A stretch of DNA of 64,000 nt, from assembly GCA_020746105.1 (NCBI GenBank), contig CM036621.1:54594264-54658263 (forward strand), written 5' to 3'. This document shows positions 1 to 11,446 of this stretch, one piece after another. The position numbers and the translations under genes are program-made. The notes under the pieces were generated by a model, which had not been told where the DNA came from, made no database searches, and saw only the letters and a program-made list of their open reading frames with translations. Within the stretch, counting starts at the first letter, position 1, and each line of letters opens with the position of its first letter. This DNA is from Trogon surrucura. Lineage: Eukaryota > Chordata > Aves > Trogoniformes > Trogonidae.

Positions 1-281
1 GTACATGTTTAAAGGGATCATAGAGCGATGCCTCCTGCTCAGCTCTGAAATACTCTGAAAAACATCACTCTTGGTGTCCCTGTCATATTTTTTTCTGACC
101 AACTCTGAACCATAAGATGCACAGAATTCAGGAGAGGAAACTCATTCTTGTGAGATTTCATGTTCCTTTAGCACCTCAGTGTGCCTCCCTACTTTTTACC
201 TTTGGGTAGAAGCGGAGCATTTCTGATCAAGACTGAAAGTATACTACTTTCCTGTCCATGAGTTGTGTGTGGTTTTTTCAT

Positions 282-316
282 CTGTTTGTTTGGGTTTTTT
301 AAAAAAAAACAAACAG
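282..316. repeat. A/T-rich inverted repeat (hairpin)
   Basis: The left arm CTGTTTGTTTGGGTTTTTT (282-300) is followed directly by AAAAAAAAACAAACAG (301-316). The outer ten bases on the left (CTGTTTGTTT) pair perfectly with the right arm. The GGG in the left arm is a mismatch or bulge. There is no loop beyond the T/A junction. It is probably a chance low-complexity palindrome. Confidence 0.6.
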
Positions 317-3300
317 CAAAACCAAACTTAGGAGGTGCCTACATGCGTTTGGGTGAAGAGTTTAGGGCAAAAGCTGAGGCTGTATGAAGATGTATTATAA
401 TGATAGGTTCCTTCTAACCTTTCAGGGTGAGAAGGGAAGTGCCAGCGGGTGTTTCTAAGTCTAAGTAACAGCGCACTGAGGTCTTCTTATCCAGTTTTCT
501 TACATGTGATGAAGGAGCAATGGTGCTCTAACATGGTCCCATAAATCAGCAACCTTATCTGAATATGATTTATCTTCTCCCTCCCATCCACAGACAACAA
601 AATGAGACTTTGGGTTGCAGAAAGAAGGTGGTCTCCAAGGACAGCGTTTTGGCACAAAAGGCAAGCTCACACTCCCTCATCAGAGACACCAGCCTCTGTG
701 AGGAGGTGCCAAACCGCACAGCTGCAGCGAAGGGTGAGAGCCCCATTTTCCTGTCAGTCTTCCTTGGTGAGGTGTTGCTGGTGGCTTTTCTTTGTGGAGA
801 GCGAGAATATGAGGCAATGCCTTGCGGTTCTGGGTCTGCTTCTCTGCTCCTGAGCTGTTGTTCAGCTCTCGAGGCTTTTTTCTGCCTTGCTCTGTCTACA
901 GCAATGGCATGTTATGAGATGCACACTTTTTATCTGCTGATGTCAGCATGAAAAGAAATCGTCTTCTCACTTAAAGAGTTGTAAATCAGCCCAGTAAACC
1001 AGACTATATATTATGCTTTTGTTACTGAAAGGTAAATTACAAGGAAATGAATGGTGCGTAATAATTCCCCATGTCACTGAATTCTCCACTTCTCAGCAAA
1101 ATAGTCTCTCACAGGAGGTTTAGAATGTTCATCCCATCGCTGTGGAAAAGGCGCTCTCTAGTGGCTTTTTGTCTGAAAAATTGCTCCTGGGTGGTAGCAG
1201 AACAGCTCTAAATAGATTCATCTAAATGTGGAGAAGGGTGATTATGACAGGAGGTTGTATTCAGGTAAGTCATGTCATTCCAGTCCTCAAATGACCAAGG
1301 GGTTCCTTTGTATTTATTGAAGGTATTATTAGTTAAACTGTGAGCTCATGTTTGCAGACTTATTCCATCAAGGTTAAAATGGTAACCAGCAATTCCATTT
1401 TGAAAAGTAGTGTTCATTTCAGTTCCAAGTTGCATTTGGCGATTAGCACTTGTAAGGCTGTGCTTTCTTCAGCTGAGTTTGGTGGTCGAAGACTGCAGAG
1501 TGAATGTGCACTGCTGGTTGCCTGCTAGAGATTTAACAACCAAATTTGAATAGACCACTAAAAGCTTGGAAACAGACAAAACAGGTCCACATTTACATGC
1601 CTCAAGTGGCCATTTTTGTGTGCACCATGTGTACAAAAATGGGTACAGCTTTCATGTCAGATTTACAGGTATCTATAACTAATCTCGTCAAAAGGAATCT
1701 TAGTAACTAACTAACTAAATAAATAATCCAACCATCCGGGGCTGTCGCAGGGGTATGAGAGCTAAGAAAGAGGGATCCTTCACATACAAGTCATGCTTTC
1801 AGGTAGGAAGGGCACCGAAGAAACAGGTTTTCTTTGCAGCATTACCACCTCTCCCCACACCTTTTGGTCCCCCTGTAGAACCAGGCTTTGTGCAGCTCAG
1901 GGAGGGCTGTGTCAGCAGGGAAAGGTAGGGCAGAGGCAGAGAGGCACCCGTGTCACATCTCTGCAGTCTCCTAAGCTTGACTCTAGAAGGTGTCTGCACA
2001 TTCACGAAACTGTTTTCTGACACTGGTCCTGTGGGGAGGATAACATCAAAAAGAAACTGCAGAAAAGATTTAACTGGAAACAAAGACTGGTACAGAAGTT
2101 CTGAGGCTTTGAAGGGATGGTCCTTGTCCCTTGGGAGTCCCTTGAAATCTTCTAGTTTTTAGGCAGTAAGTCTTACAGCCTACTGTGCCAGGAGAGTTCA
2201 ATTAAGGGCTTAACATATTGTGTTTTACGCTAGATGTCTTGCTGCAGGATGATGGTATGAAGGATATGACCTGATTTGTGGTTGCTAACACAGCGTAGTA
2301 TTTGCTCAGCCTCTCTGAATTCAATAGGATCACAACATTGGTAGGCTAAGAATACATGACTTGCAGGCTGGTTCAACAACAGGACTAGCCCTTTTCTGTC
2401 TGTTGGCCCTCCACAGTTTCAGTTTCTAACAGGGTTCTAAAAAATTGTATTACTTCAGAGGTCTTTTGTGCAACATGGTGGCTGTCTTGTAAACTGATTT
2501 TTGGAGCTGTGGGCTTGAGAAACTGATCTCCAAGAATTCATTCTTCCTCCACACTCAGAAAAGTCTATGTCCATGTCACGCATATATGAGCATGTTATTC
2601 TAGCTGTATAGTTAACAAGATGACACCTTAAGAGATGACTAGCCAGGCTCAAAAGCTACCATACCTTCAGCTTGCCAAAACGTTTTAGGACCTTTTGCTC
2701 ACAGACACAAGATTGATGAAGTTACCGGTTCCAAAGGGTCCTCAGCTCCACTCCTGGGTGGTGCTGCTTCTGAAACAAGTCCTGCTTGGTTTTGCAGTTT
2801 AGTGTCAATAACAAGATGTTACCAGTGTGTTCAAGATGTGAGAGGTATGCTGCAGCACTTTGAGAGCAGTTTCATTTCTATAGTTCAGCTGTTCCAGTTT
2901 AGGGGGAGGAAGATTCCAGGGGATGTGCAAAGCAGCTCTGAAGGGCTGCTGCCCTTCAGGTTTAACCCAGTCCTTCCATGAGTCAACACCCTTCACTTTG
3001 TGTTGTCTGCCTATTGGAGCATCCAGCCAGTAAGAGCACAGGAAGACATAATCAGGATACTTTGTTATCTAAGTACCTATTGTTTGCATTTTGCAAAAAT
3101 ATACACATTGATAATAGAAGTAATGAGAGATTAAAGGATGGTGATGTATGAAGAATTGATTATCTGAGCTTCTAAGCAGAGTGAGTGATGGCTTTTCATT
3201 TGAAAACCTTTTTTTCCCCTCAAATAAACACCATAAGACACCATTTTGTATTAAAAAACTAATGCATGTGGCTCTTTTTTTTAAGGGTAAGGGAGAAAAG

Positions 3301-5010
3301 AAAGAAAGAAAATGCTTTGTTTCTCAGAGGCACCATATGTACCACACGCTGCAGTTGCTATGGTAATTATTCGCTTTTTATTGAATAGCACTGCAAGGGG
3401 TTACACAGAAATGAATCTGACTGGCCAAAGTGCTTGTTAGAATGAACATGTCCATTTATTTATAAAAGCCTCCATGAAGCACTCGAGGAAAATAAGGGAG
3501 GGAGGGAAGAAGAGAGAGGAAAACTTTTATAAAGCCAAGACCAACACAGTGACATAACATCTTTTTCCCTCGATGGGAGATGGCATACCATAAGCCGTCT
3601 TGCAGAAGAAAAACTAGCAAACTAACTTGTGTTTATTTAAGTTAGTAAGTTAAATTGTTACCAGACAAAATGTGAAATAATTTCTGCACAAAAGTACTAG
3701 TAGAGAGCCAATCTTGAGGCTCCATTAGCACTTAAAGGGTTAACTTTGATTTGCCAGACTTGGCTATGTTTGTACTTTTCTTGTCCCTGGTTGAGTCAGA
3801 CAAAGGGGCCTCTTTTTAGTTTCTGTGTGCTTTAAGGCTGGCTTTTCAAGTGGAGCACTCACCTTCTGAGCTGACTGAAATCCTGAAAGAGTGAATCACC
3901 TGTGAGATAACAGCTTCCAAGATTTCAGTTGGCCAAGGCAGATACAGCTTGAGGTCACAGTCTAAACATGATCTACAGTTGAACAACTATATTTTGGTGT
4001 TTCTCTGATACATAACATCACAGTTAATGGAGCTATCCATGCAAGAAATATTCCTAGGCAATGTAAATAAATTAACAGGAATTAATTCAGCTAATTAATT
4101 TGATTGCTGTAAATTGATAAAATTTTACCAAAAGCACAAATCATGTCTGCATATTTTCTATAAGGAGGTGATTAGTGTGCCTTGATGTCAGAGGCATAGA
4201 TAAAACTTATAGTGCTTAAATCTAGAGAAATAGACTCCTCTGGTGCCACAACGGGACTTACTATCATCCAGGATGCCCTTGGACTGCTTGTACCTAAAGG
4301 GATGTTTGCGTAGATTGGCATTTGCAGTGACCAAGTTTTGTAGACTTAGGAAGGATGTAATGAGTAAGGCCACTTACAGATTTGTAGACGCTACAGTTCT
4401 AATGAACTTTGGCAGCAGAGCTTCTGGGTAACTATCATCATTATCTGTCATGGTTTGCCACACCACTGGAGAGTCACCCTTGCTTTGGGGGTTCATGTGA
4501 AAGAAACTCTTCGTGGGATTGGGGCCCTGTGTCAGAGCACTGCCGCATGTGGGGAAAGCTAGCTGGAGAATTAACTGGTGTTAAAGCAAGGCTATTGACT
4601 TAGCAAGCTCTGCTGCTGCAGGGTGGTCTTTTAGTGCTGTGCTTGGACAATGTCTGTTGTAGTGGGGCTGTGGTGCTCGAGTGGGTTCTGGAGGGAGTGA
4701 GGCTTGTATCTCTTCAGTAAATGACACAGCTGATGTGAGAATGTGTCTGCTAGTTAAACTTGCAGGTGGCACCAGGCATGGAGGGCCTGTAGGCATATTG
4801 CTCAGCAGGAAGAGAATTCAGGAAGGTATTTCCAGTTTGGAAATCTGATCTGAAAAACAGTAGAATGAAATTCTGTAAGAACAAAGTACAAACGTCTGTA
4901 TCATATTAGGAGTAATCTGTTGCAAAAATGTCAGATGGGGAACAAAGAAATAGAAGCTTTGCAGAGCTAGGAGTCAATATATGATGGCACTACAACAAAA
5001 GCAGAAGTTT

Positions 5011-5039
5011 ATCTATCTATATATATATATATATATATA
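5011..5039. repeat. ATCT/TA microsatellite
   Basis: Two ATCT units lead into about ten TA dinucleotides ending at 5039. It is a simple sequence repeat, probably length-polymorphic, with no sign of function. Confidence 0.9.
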
Positions 5040-5119
5040 GTTGTGTACAAATTAGGAATGACATTTTTTTTGTGGTATTTAGTATTTGAACTAAGTGTCC
5101 ACTTCAGGGTACTGTAATT

Positions 5120-5515
5120 CAAGATACCAATTGCCTGGCTGGGGAGAAGAGATGACTGACAGCAACCATCAGAAATTCAGAAAATGTAGCTGGTGAAGAC
5201 AGACTGAAGGATTTAAGGTTGTTCTGTCTACCAGAAGACACTTTGGGGAGACACGATAAATCTGAAAGCAAGAAAAATCTTGCTTCAAAGAAAAGGCAAT
5301 AATCTATTTCGCTTGCCCATAAACAGAGATGAAGAGAAGATGAAGAGAGTATGAGATTTAAGTCATGATTAGGAGAAACTTTTGCATTGTAAGGCTAGTG
5401 GAAGACAGGGTAAAGCTGGAGGTTCCTGTCTGTGAAGCACAGAATAGGTAGACATTTTCCTGTTCTAGAAGGAGGAGGTAAACAAGGTTATCTTTAGAGG
5501 TCTTCATGCTCTACT
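5120..5515 (+). mobile_element. Ancient degenerate CR1/L3-type LINE remnant, 3' half
   Basis: The order of recognisable blocks follows the C-terminal reverse-transcriptase end of CR1-type LINEs on the + strand. A 'GAAGACAGACTGAAGGAT...' block matches the family's 'R-L-R-E-L' coding region. It is followed by a 'GGGGAGACACGATAAA' block (family: GGGGGACATGATA), an 'AGGAGAAACTTTTGCATTGTAAGG' type block (family: aggaact-tcctaactgtaag), then the 'GGAGGTTCCTGTCTGTGAAG' end. All frames are broken, so it is a fossil. It is one of only two + strand CR1s in the window. Boundaries are approximate because the ends have decayed. Confidence 0.6.
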
Positions 5516-6128
5516 TCTCAGGATTATAAGTAAGTCCTCATAAATCCATAACACATAACATAGTATGTATAATCACTCACAGTTCTTATTAAATTCTTAC
5601 AAATTAAAACTGCAAACTTGCACCAGAACTGAGCTTTTGAATAAAATTCTTTACGGAATGTGCTGCTTCTTTGAAAGAACCTCTCCAGGAAGTAAAAAGA
5701 AAACCCATGAATTAAGTAAAGTAGAGCATGGACAAAAGTAGAGAATAATTCCCTGAGAAACAGTGTATGCCAAACAGAGGGAGTCCAGCTAGGTTGCCTT
5801 AATTTCAGAAGAATTGTAGGAACACTCTCCCCTCCAGAAACGCTGTCTTCTAACTGAACATGTATATGGATGACATTGAATTCAGCTACCTTATCAATGT
5901 TAGGGTGAGCCTCTGCTTTGGGAAAGAGGCTCTTCACAGGCTGTGAGAGAAGTAGCTGAGTACAGACAGGAGCCATTTTCCCATGTCTGGTAGCTCAGTT
6001 TTTCAGGTGAGAAGACAGGATGTCCACAGTGTAAAGGAACAGGCCTCTCAGGCTTGCTCTGCACTCTGCAACCAGCTCTGTGTTAGGAGATACTTGGCCT
6101 CCTCAGGCAAAGCAATGGGGACGAATGT
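5516..6128. other. Non-coding spacer with one unexplained 150-codon minus-strand frame
   Basis: An ATG-initiated frame runs on the minus strand from 5976 to 5524 (150 codons). Its product has no domain, repeat or signal peptide that I recognise. Nothing around it looks like a promoter or splice site that would support it. I treat it as chance. Confidence 0.5.
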
Positions 6129-7360
6129 AGAATCATAGAATCATAGAATGGCCTTAGGCTGGAAGGGACCTTAGAGATCATCCAATCCAACCTCCCTGCC
6201 ATGGGCAGGGACGCTTCTCAACTAGGATCAGGCTACTCAAGGCTCTGTCCAACTTGGCCTTGAACACCTCCACAGAGGGGCAGCCACAACGTCTCTGGGC
6301 AATTTATTCCAAAGTCTTGCCACCCTTGTACTGAAGAATTTCTTCCCAAGATCTAATCTAAATCTATTCTCCTTCCACTTAAACCCATTTCCTCTTGTCC
6401 TATCAGTGGTCACTCTTGTAAAAAGTCCCTCCCCAGCCTTCTTGTAGGTTCCCTTCAGGTATTGGAAGCAGCTGTTAGGTCCCCCCAAAGTCTTCTCTTT
6501 TCAAAACTGAACAATACCAGCTCCCGCAGCCTGTTCACATAGCAGAGGTGCTCCAACCCCTGGATCATCTTTGTGGCCCTCCTCTGAACACGCTCCAACA
6601 GTTCTATGTCCCTCTTATGGTGGGGACACCAGAACTGGACGCAGTATTCAAGGTGGGATCTCACAAGAGCAGAGTAAAGGGGGAGAATCACCTCTCTTGA
6701 CCTGCTGGCTACGCTTCTCTTGATACATCCCAGGATGTGGTTGGCCTTCTGGGCTGCATGAGTGCACTGCCGGCTCACGTTGAGCTTCTCCTCTATCAAC
6801 ACCCCCAAATCCTTCTCTTTAGGGCTACTCTCAACCCACTCTGTGCCCCGTTTGTATTTGTGCCTAGGACTGGCCTGACCCAGGTGAAGGACCTTGCACT
6901 TGGACTTGTTGAAGCTCATGCAGTTTTCACTGGCCCATTTCTCAAGCCTATCAAGGTCCCTCTGGGTGGCATCTCTTCCCTCAAGTGAGTCCACAGCACC
7001 ACACAGCTTGGTGTCGTTGGCAAATTTGCTGAGGGTGCACTCAATGCCAACATCCATGTCGCTGACAAAGATGTTGAACAGCACTGGACGCAGAACAGAC
7101 CCCTGAGGAACTCCACTTGTCACTGGTCTCCATGTGGACTTTGAGCCATTGACCACAACTCTTTGAATGCAACCATCCAGCCAGTTCTTTATCCACCGAG
7201 TGGTCCATCTGTCAATCCATGTCTCTCCATTTTAGAGACAAGGATGTCATGTGGGACAGTGTCAAACACCTTGCAGTGTCAAATGTCTGGGAAAATCATC
7301 TCTGTTTCTCTTCCCACTGCAAGGTTTTCTCATGAGCATAGGCCATGGTTTGCCCTCAAG
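6129..7360 (-). mobile_element. CR1 LINE, 5'-truncated, with intact 3' tail
   Basis: A minus-strand avian CR1 copy. Its 3' end lies at the left, where two AGAATCAT units (6129-6145) are the reverse complement of the ATTCTATG tail typical of CR1. Reading right to left, it carries the reverse-transcriptase C-terminal half and then the 3' UTR. The right edge fades near 7360, after CR1 sequence coding the region upstream of the catalytic motif. About 1.2 kb remains of a full-length element of about 4.5 kb, as is usual for 5'-truncated CR1 insertions. Two main frames carry the protein, so it is frameshifted. It is the best-preserved CR1 in the window and the same type as the one at 26.3 kb. Confidence 0.95.
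6237..7156 (-). pseudogene. CR1 reverse transcriptase, C-terminal fragment, frameshifted
   Basis: The open frame 7156-6455 (233 codons) begins inside the RT domain. It shows [17 protein letters not shown] at residues 14-30, then the catalytic-loop region FANDTKL at residues 45-51. It continues into the thumb region with [11 protein letters not shown] and [17 protein letters not shown]. The family's catalytic motif is F/YADD; here the third residue is N (codon at 7018-7016), so a metal-binding aspartate is missing. The C-terminal end (FRLDLGKKFFSTRVARLWNK) continues in a different frame at 6488-6237, so at least one indel lies near 6455-6488. There is no endonuclease domain because of 5' truncation. 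The first Met is an internal residue, not a real start. This is a dead transposon gene. Confidence 0.9.
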
Positions 7361-10300
7361 TCTTAGCTTTGTCCACATGAAGTCCCCTAGCCTGGGACTT
7401 GGCTTGGTTGCATAGTGTTGTCCAGTTGCAGCACCCAGCTAAAGGGGAATGGAGGTGGAGTCCCACCGTGAGGTGTCCCAGGGACCAGGTGTCATCTTGT
7501 GCCACTGAGTGGACTCTTCTGGTAATGAGGGAAATTACTTTAATAAACTGTCCTCAGGGGTGTCTCAACACCAAGGACTCATCTGGCTCAAGTGTTTGTT
7601 CTTGGTTGAGATTGGATTTCACAGTTTTTTGCTCCCTCTCTTTGGAGCTTCCTCTGTGCTACAGAGGCTCTGTGTTTTGTCTGAGCATGAGATTTGGTCT
7701 GCCACCTTTGGAGAGCCATCTTCCAAGCAGATGGAAGTGAGATTCAGTAAGCAACCCCTGCAGCCAGAGACAGAGATGGTTTTTTAGCTGGCAAGCAGGG
7801 AGCTTCTTTTGCCTGCAAGTCTGTGTCCATCTCCTCACCAACTCCCACTAATTATGTCAGCTTGTCTTTCGCCCAACTTCCAGCCGCTCCTTTTCAATGC
7901 CCACATCTGTGACTACCAATTAACACAACAGCGAGTCGGCACAGCACTACCAGGCAGCCCCCTGTCGCCATAATGGCATTCAAATACTGTTTTGACCTGA
8001 ATGAATTCTCTTTGTTGGACAGTTACAGCCTTATGGAGGCTATAATTACAATGGTAACCTTAGTTCTGCAGATACAATTTAGCAATGATATACTGAGAAG
8101 AAACACGATTACAAGGCAGTCTGTATGCCCAAATATTCACCGCTTATATCATTTAGAAATCTTTAAGAAGTCATTACAGCTGAAGCTGAAATGTACAGCA
8201 TGTGATTACATGCTCACTGCTAACAGCAAAGCTTGTCACTTGCTATGGGAAGCAGGCAGTGCAAGGATAAAATTTATTTTCGAGCAGCATGTGACATAAA
8301 TAGCAATCTTTGGGGTGTTCACTGTTAAAAACATCACCAGAGACTCAGCTGCAATCTGAAGGACTTGGTGAAGCGATGTTTTGAGAAGAGACTGTAGTTT
8401 AGCACATAAAATATTTACATAAGGCACTAAAGATGTTGTGCTCAGCTTCCCAGAAATGCAGAGGGCATCTGACGATGCATTATTAACAGCTTAGAAGTTC
8501 AGCAGTGGGAGGGCAGGAGAGCAGAACCAAGAGGGATGGAAAGCTTATGTTGGGTAAAGAGATTTTGTAAGAAGCACTCCAAAGCCCAGGCCTGGAGGGG
8601 AGTGAAGGCAAAGCAAGCTGGTGACTTAATAGGAAAGGCTGCCCAGCCACTACCACAGCAATGAAGAGTGCCTGGAAGGCATATTCACATTGCTGAGGGC
8701 AGAAATGTTAGAGAAAAGGATGCCTGAAGGGAGCTGAGAGGCTCAAGGAACTGATAGATGAAATGGGAATTGGGAATGGATTGACAACTTCTCACCTTTT
8801 CTTGCAACCAAGTAATTATTACCCTGAGAAGGCCAACCTCAAAGCTTAGGGTAGGCAAAGTCTGTTGTTGAATACCTGTCTCCCAAAAACGATCTGTAGT
8901 TCGCTTGCTCCCTGGAAGCTCTTCCTCAGGAGCAGGTACTGTCTGCTTCCACCCCGAGCTGCAAAAGCCCTCAAGAACCTGCTTTGAGCTGGAATAGCCC
9001 AGGGAGCAGCAGCATAAAATAGCCCGTTAAGTACCTCAGTAGATGGGCACTAGAGCCCTGTAGAAGCGTTGCTAACGCTGAATGACTCCGGTGCTCCACA
9101 GCAGGATGGGCGCACTGGCAGGACCGAGTCAGGATCCCAGCACTGCTGCTTTTCAGTGCGCCAGTGTGGGGATGGGGGATTGCAACCTTGGGGTTGCTGA
9201 CTAGCAGCCTCCCTGCACACTCAATGTCCTTCAAATTTTAAATCTCTAATTTCCCAAGTCTATCTGAGCAAATGGCTTCCTCTGGAAAGACTTCATGAGG
9301 TTTTTATGGAGCTTGTGTAATTTGAAAGCTAGTGACCTGGAGACATGCAATAGATTTTCGATTAGGTTAAACTGACCTCTACAGCCAGAATGGGAGAGAA
9401 AAAAGAAACCCAAACCCTTTTGTTCTTTTAAATGAAAATGAAAATGTTTAAAGCTTCTTGAATATGTATACTTAATAGAAGTGCAAATCAGTAACTATTT
9501 TTAAGGGCTCTATGGAGAAACTATGTCTTCCTCTATTGCTTAAAGGCAGGGAGTTGTGCAAATCTTAACTTTGTAGCTTAGAGTGCCAGATCTTCCAGAG
9601 CCAATGTTTTGCACATATGACATCCTGTGCTTCTGTTGTTATTGCCAAATATTGGAGAAGCACATTTAAGGCGAAGAGTGTATATTTTTGTATTTCTTTA
9701 TTGCTGGGAAATAAATTACAATTCAGTGCAGAAATATCTGGCAGAAGGAAAGGATATGATGGAGAATTGATTCAAGAGAGAGAAAGGCATGTGCAGTGCT
9801 GTTTGATTACCTCCAACTTCTTATCTGCAGCCGTAAGCATACTAATAAAATAGTATCTCTTCAGGTTACCAGGAATAATATTAAACATTCTCAAATTTTT
9901 TTGATGAACAGAAAGAAGAGATTAAAGTATTTCAGCTCTGTATCCTAGCTTTTCAAAGATGTTAAAAACACCTGGAAAATTAAAACAAGAACAAGTCAGG
10001 TTGATGTCATGCACATTCTCCGAGTGCTTACTCAATTATCTCACCCAGATCACTAATGAAATAAAAGATGAGCCTGGACAGAGCATTGTTGGGTCCTGCT
10101 TGAAGTATCTTTCCAGCTGGAGAGAGATCCACTAACGATATGTTTTCTTTCTGCGTGAATTTTAACCAGTCCCGTACTCATCTTACAGTAATTTCTTCAA
10201 AGCTCTGTTTCTGTAGTTACCTGGAACAGCATCAGAGGCCCTCACAGTACATGCTTCCCTTGGATCCTATCAAAAAGGGGTTTTTGCTATGCTCTTCTAA

Positions 10301-10679
10301 GTGGGTATTGACAGGACAAGATACTGTTTGTACAGGTTTGAGCAAAGGATGTTTCAGTGATGGAGATGCGAAATCATGACAGTCAGCACAAAATCTCGAC
10401 CGAACAGGAAACATTCTGAGATGCAGTGCTGAAAGCTGTGTGTAAGGGCTGTGTTTAGGCTGGGCTGGAGTGCCAAGGAAAAGTGCCAGTCATAGACACC
10501 ACTTGGACCATGGACAGGATGGGGAAACTATTCAGTAATTGGACACGAGGAAGTGAGGGAGTCTTCAAGTAAAGGGTCATGCAAAATCTCATTCCAAAAG
10601 AAGTTGAAATACATTCTTGAAATACAAGTTCACAATGCATCCTGACACTTTCTAAGCAAAGAAATTTCAGGTATGTATC
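7361..10679. other. Unique non-coding DNA
   Basis: No gene recognised. Overlapping frames at 7399-7740 and 7509-7787 are in different phases and match nothing I know. The block 8030-8340 is AT-rich, complex in sequence and free of repeats. It could be a conserved non-coding element (see findings). The rest is featureless single-copy DNA. Confidence 0.55.
10675..10679. repeat. Target-site duplication, left copy (GTATC)
   Basis: GTATC immediately precedes LTR copy 1 and recurs exactly at 11442-11446 after its last base. This fixes both ends of the insertion. Confidence 0.85.
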
Positions 10680-11004
10680 TGTCCTGGTTTGAGCTACACA
10701 GAACCACTTCTGTTCAGTGATTTTACTTTTCAGTTCAGTCTCTTCTAAGAGGCTGCACTTGCTGAAGGTAACAGCATGTTTTTGCAGACAGTCCCTGCTG
10801 CCAGAAGTGATAACGCCTGATGTTTACAGTTACTGCCAGGGACTGCTGTGCAGAAAGGCTCTTGCTTATATTTATTCCTGTAGTGACCAAGGTCACTACT
10901 GGCTCTTGTGTGCCACGCTGGGGGTGCTGGGAAGTAAAAGGGGTCACAAGGAAATAAAAGTTGCACCTCTGGTGAGGAATAGGTAGGGCAGGTGACCAAC
11001 CTCA

Positions 11005-11024
11005 TACGTCACATTTAGTATAAA
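11005..11024 (+). promoter_or_regulatory. LTR copy 1 core promoter: CRE-like site and TATA box
   Basis: TACGTCAC (11005-11012) lies seven bases upstream of TATAAA (11019-11024), spaced as in a retroviral U3 promoter. Both motifs are intact here. In copy 2 the matching positions read TACATCAT and CATAGA. Whether this promoter is active is unknown. Confidence 0.6.
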
Positions 11025-11305
11025 GCTGAGGGATCACAGGTGTTAAGGTCTCTTGCTCTAATGGCCAGCATCTGAGGAGGACTCTGTCCATTCTTCTGTC
11101 CTTGATCCGGATCCTGAGTTCCTGAATCCAGCTCCTGTACCCAGCTCCCCTCTGCTGCTGAGCCTGGGGCTTCCCCGGTGCCGCCTGTTCTGCAGCATCA
11201 GTGGGGATTGCTATTGGGGGGGAGTTGAGTTCATTATTGGTTTTGTATATATTTGTATATATTTCATTATTTTCTTTATTCCTTCACCAGTACTATTACT
11301 GTTTC

Positions 11306-11311
11306 ATTAAA
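11306..11311 (+). promoter_or_regulatory. LTR copy 1 polyadenylation signal (ATTAAA)
   Basis: ATTAAA sits in the last third of the LTR, with T-rich sequence downstream (GTTTAGTTTTCTTTTCC). It corresponds to ATTAAA at 15032-15037 in copy 2. Confidence 0.6.
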
Positions 11312-11441
11312 GCTGTTTAGTTTTCTTTTCCAATTCGTAAGTCTCTCTGCTTTGTTCTCTTTCCCTTCCCTTTTGGGGAAGGAGATAGGTTAGAGAGCAT
11401 CTGTCAGCCTTTAGTGGCCAGTCCAGCCCTAATCTTTGACA

Positions 11442-11446
11442 GTATC
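11442..11446. repeat. Target-site duplication, right copy (GTATC)
   Basis: Exact partner of GTATC at 10675-10679, directly after the terminal CA of LTR copy 1. Confidence 0.85.

Larger units (their letters stand above)
1..5110. other. Unique non-coding DNA, no gene recognised
   Basis: AT-rich single-copy sequence with short open frames in every phase. The frame at 565-951 (128 codons) overlaps another frame on the same strand at 602-853 and resembles no family I know. The stretch holds a small A/T hairpin near 282-316, an AT-rich TAATTA-containing block around 3960-4170 and a TA microsatellite near 5015. No splice-bounded exon or promoter can be supported from sequence alone. Confidence 0.6.
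10680..11441 (+). mobile_element. Solo LTR, avian ERVL-type (copy 1)
   Basis: A 762-bp element begins TGTCCTGGTTTGAGC and ends CTAATCTTTGACA, giving the TG...CA termini of a retroviral LTR. It is flanked by a perfect 5-bp duplication, GTATC at 10675-10679 and 11442-11446. Five bases is the usual target duplication of ERVL-class elements. It contains a TACGTCAC CRE-like site (11005-11012), a TATAAA box (11019-11024) and an ATTAAA polyadenylation signal (11306-11311), in the U3-R-U5 order of an LTR in + orientation. No gag, pol or env sequence adjoins it, so it is a solo LTR left by LTR-LTR recombination. A second copy lies at 14381-15173. Assignment to ERVL rests on the TGTCCTGGTTT start and the 5-bp duplication. 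Confidence 0.88.

Noticed and set aside
4448-4600. A third LTR starting TGTCATGGTTTG
   Set aside because: Only the first dozen bases resemble an LTR start. There is no matching interior, end or target duplication.
5524-5976. 150-codon minus-strand frame as a gene
   Set aside because: It has an ATG but no recognisable family, promoter or splice context. The length is within chance for a 64-kb AT-rich window.
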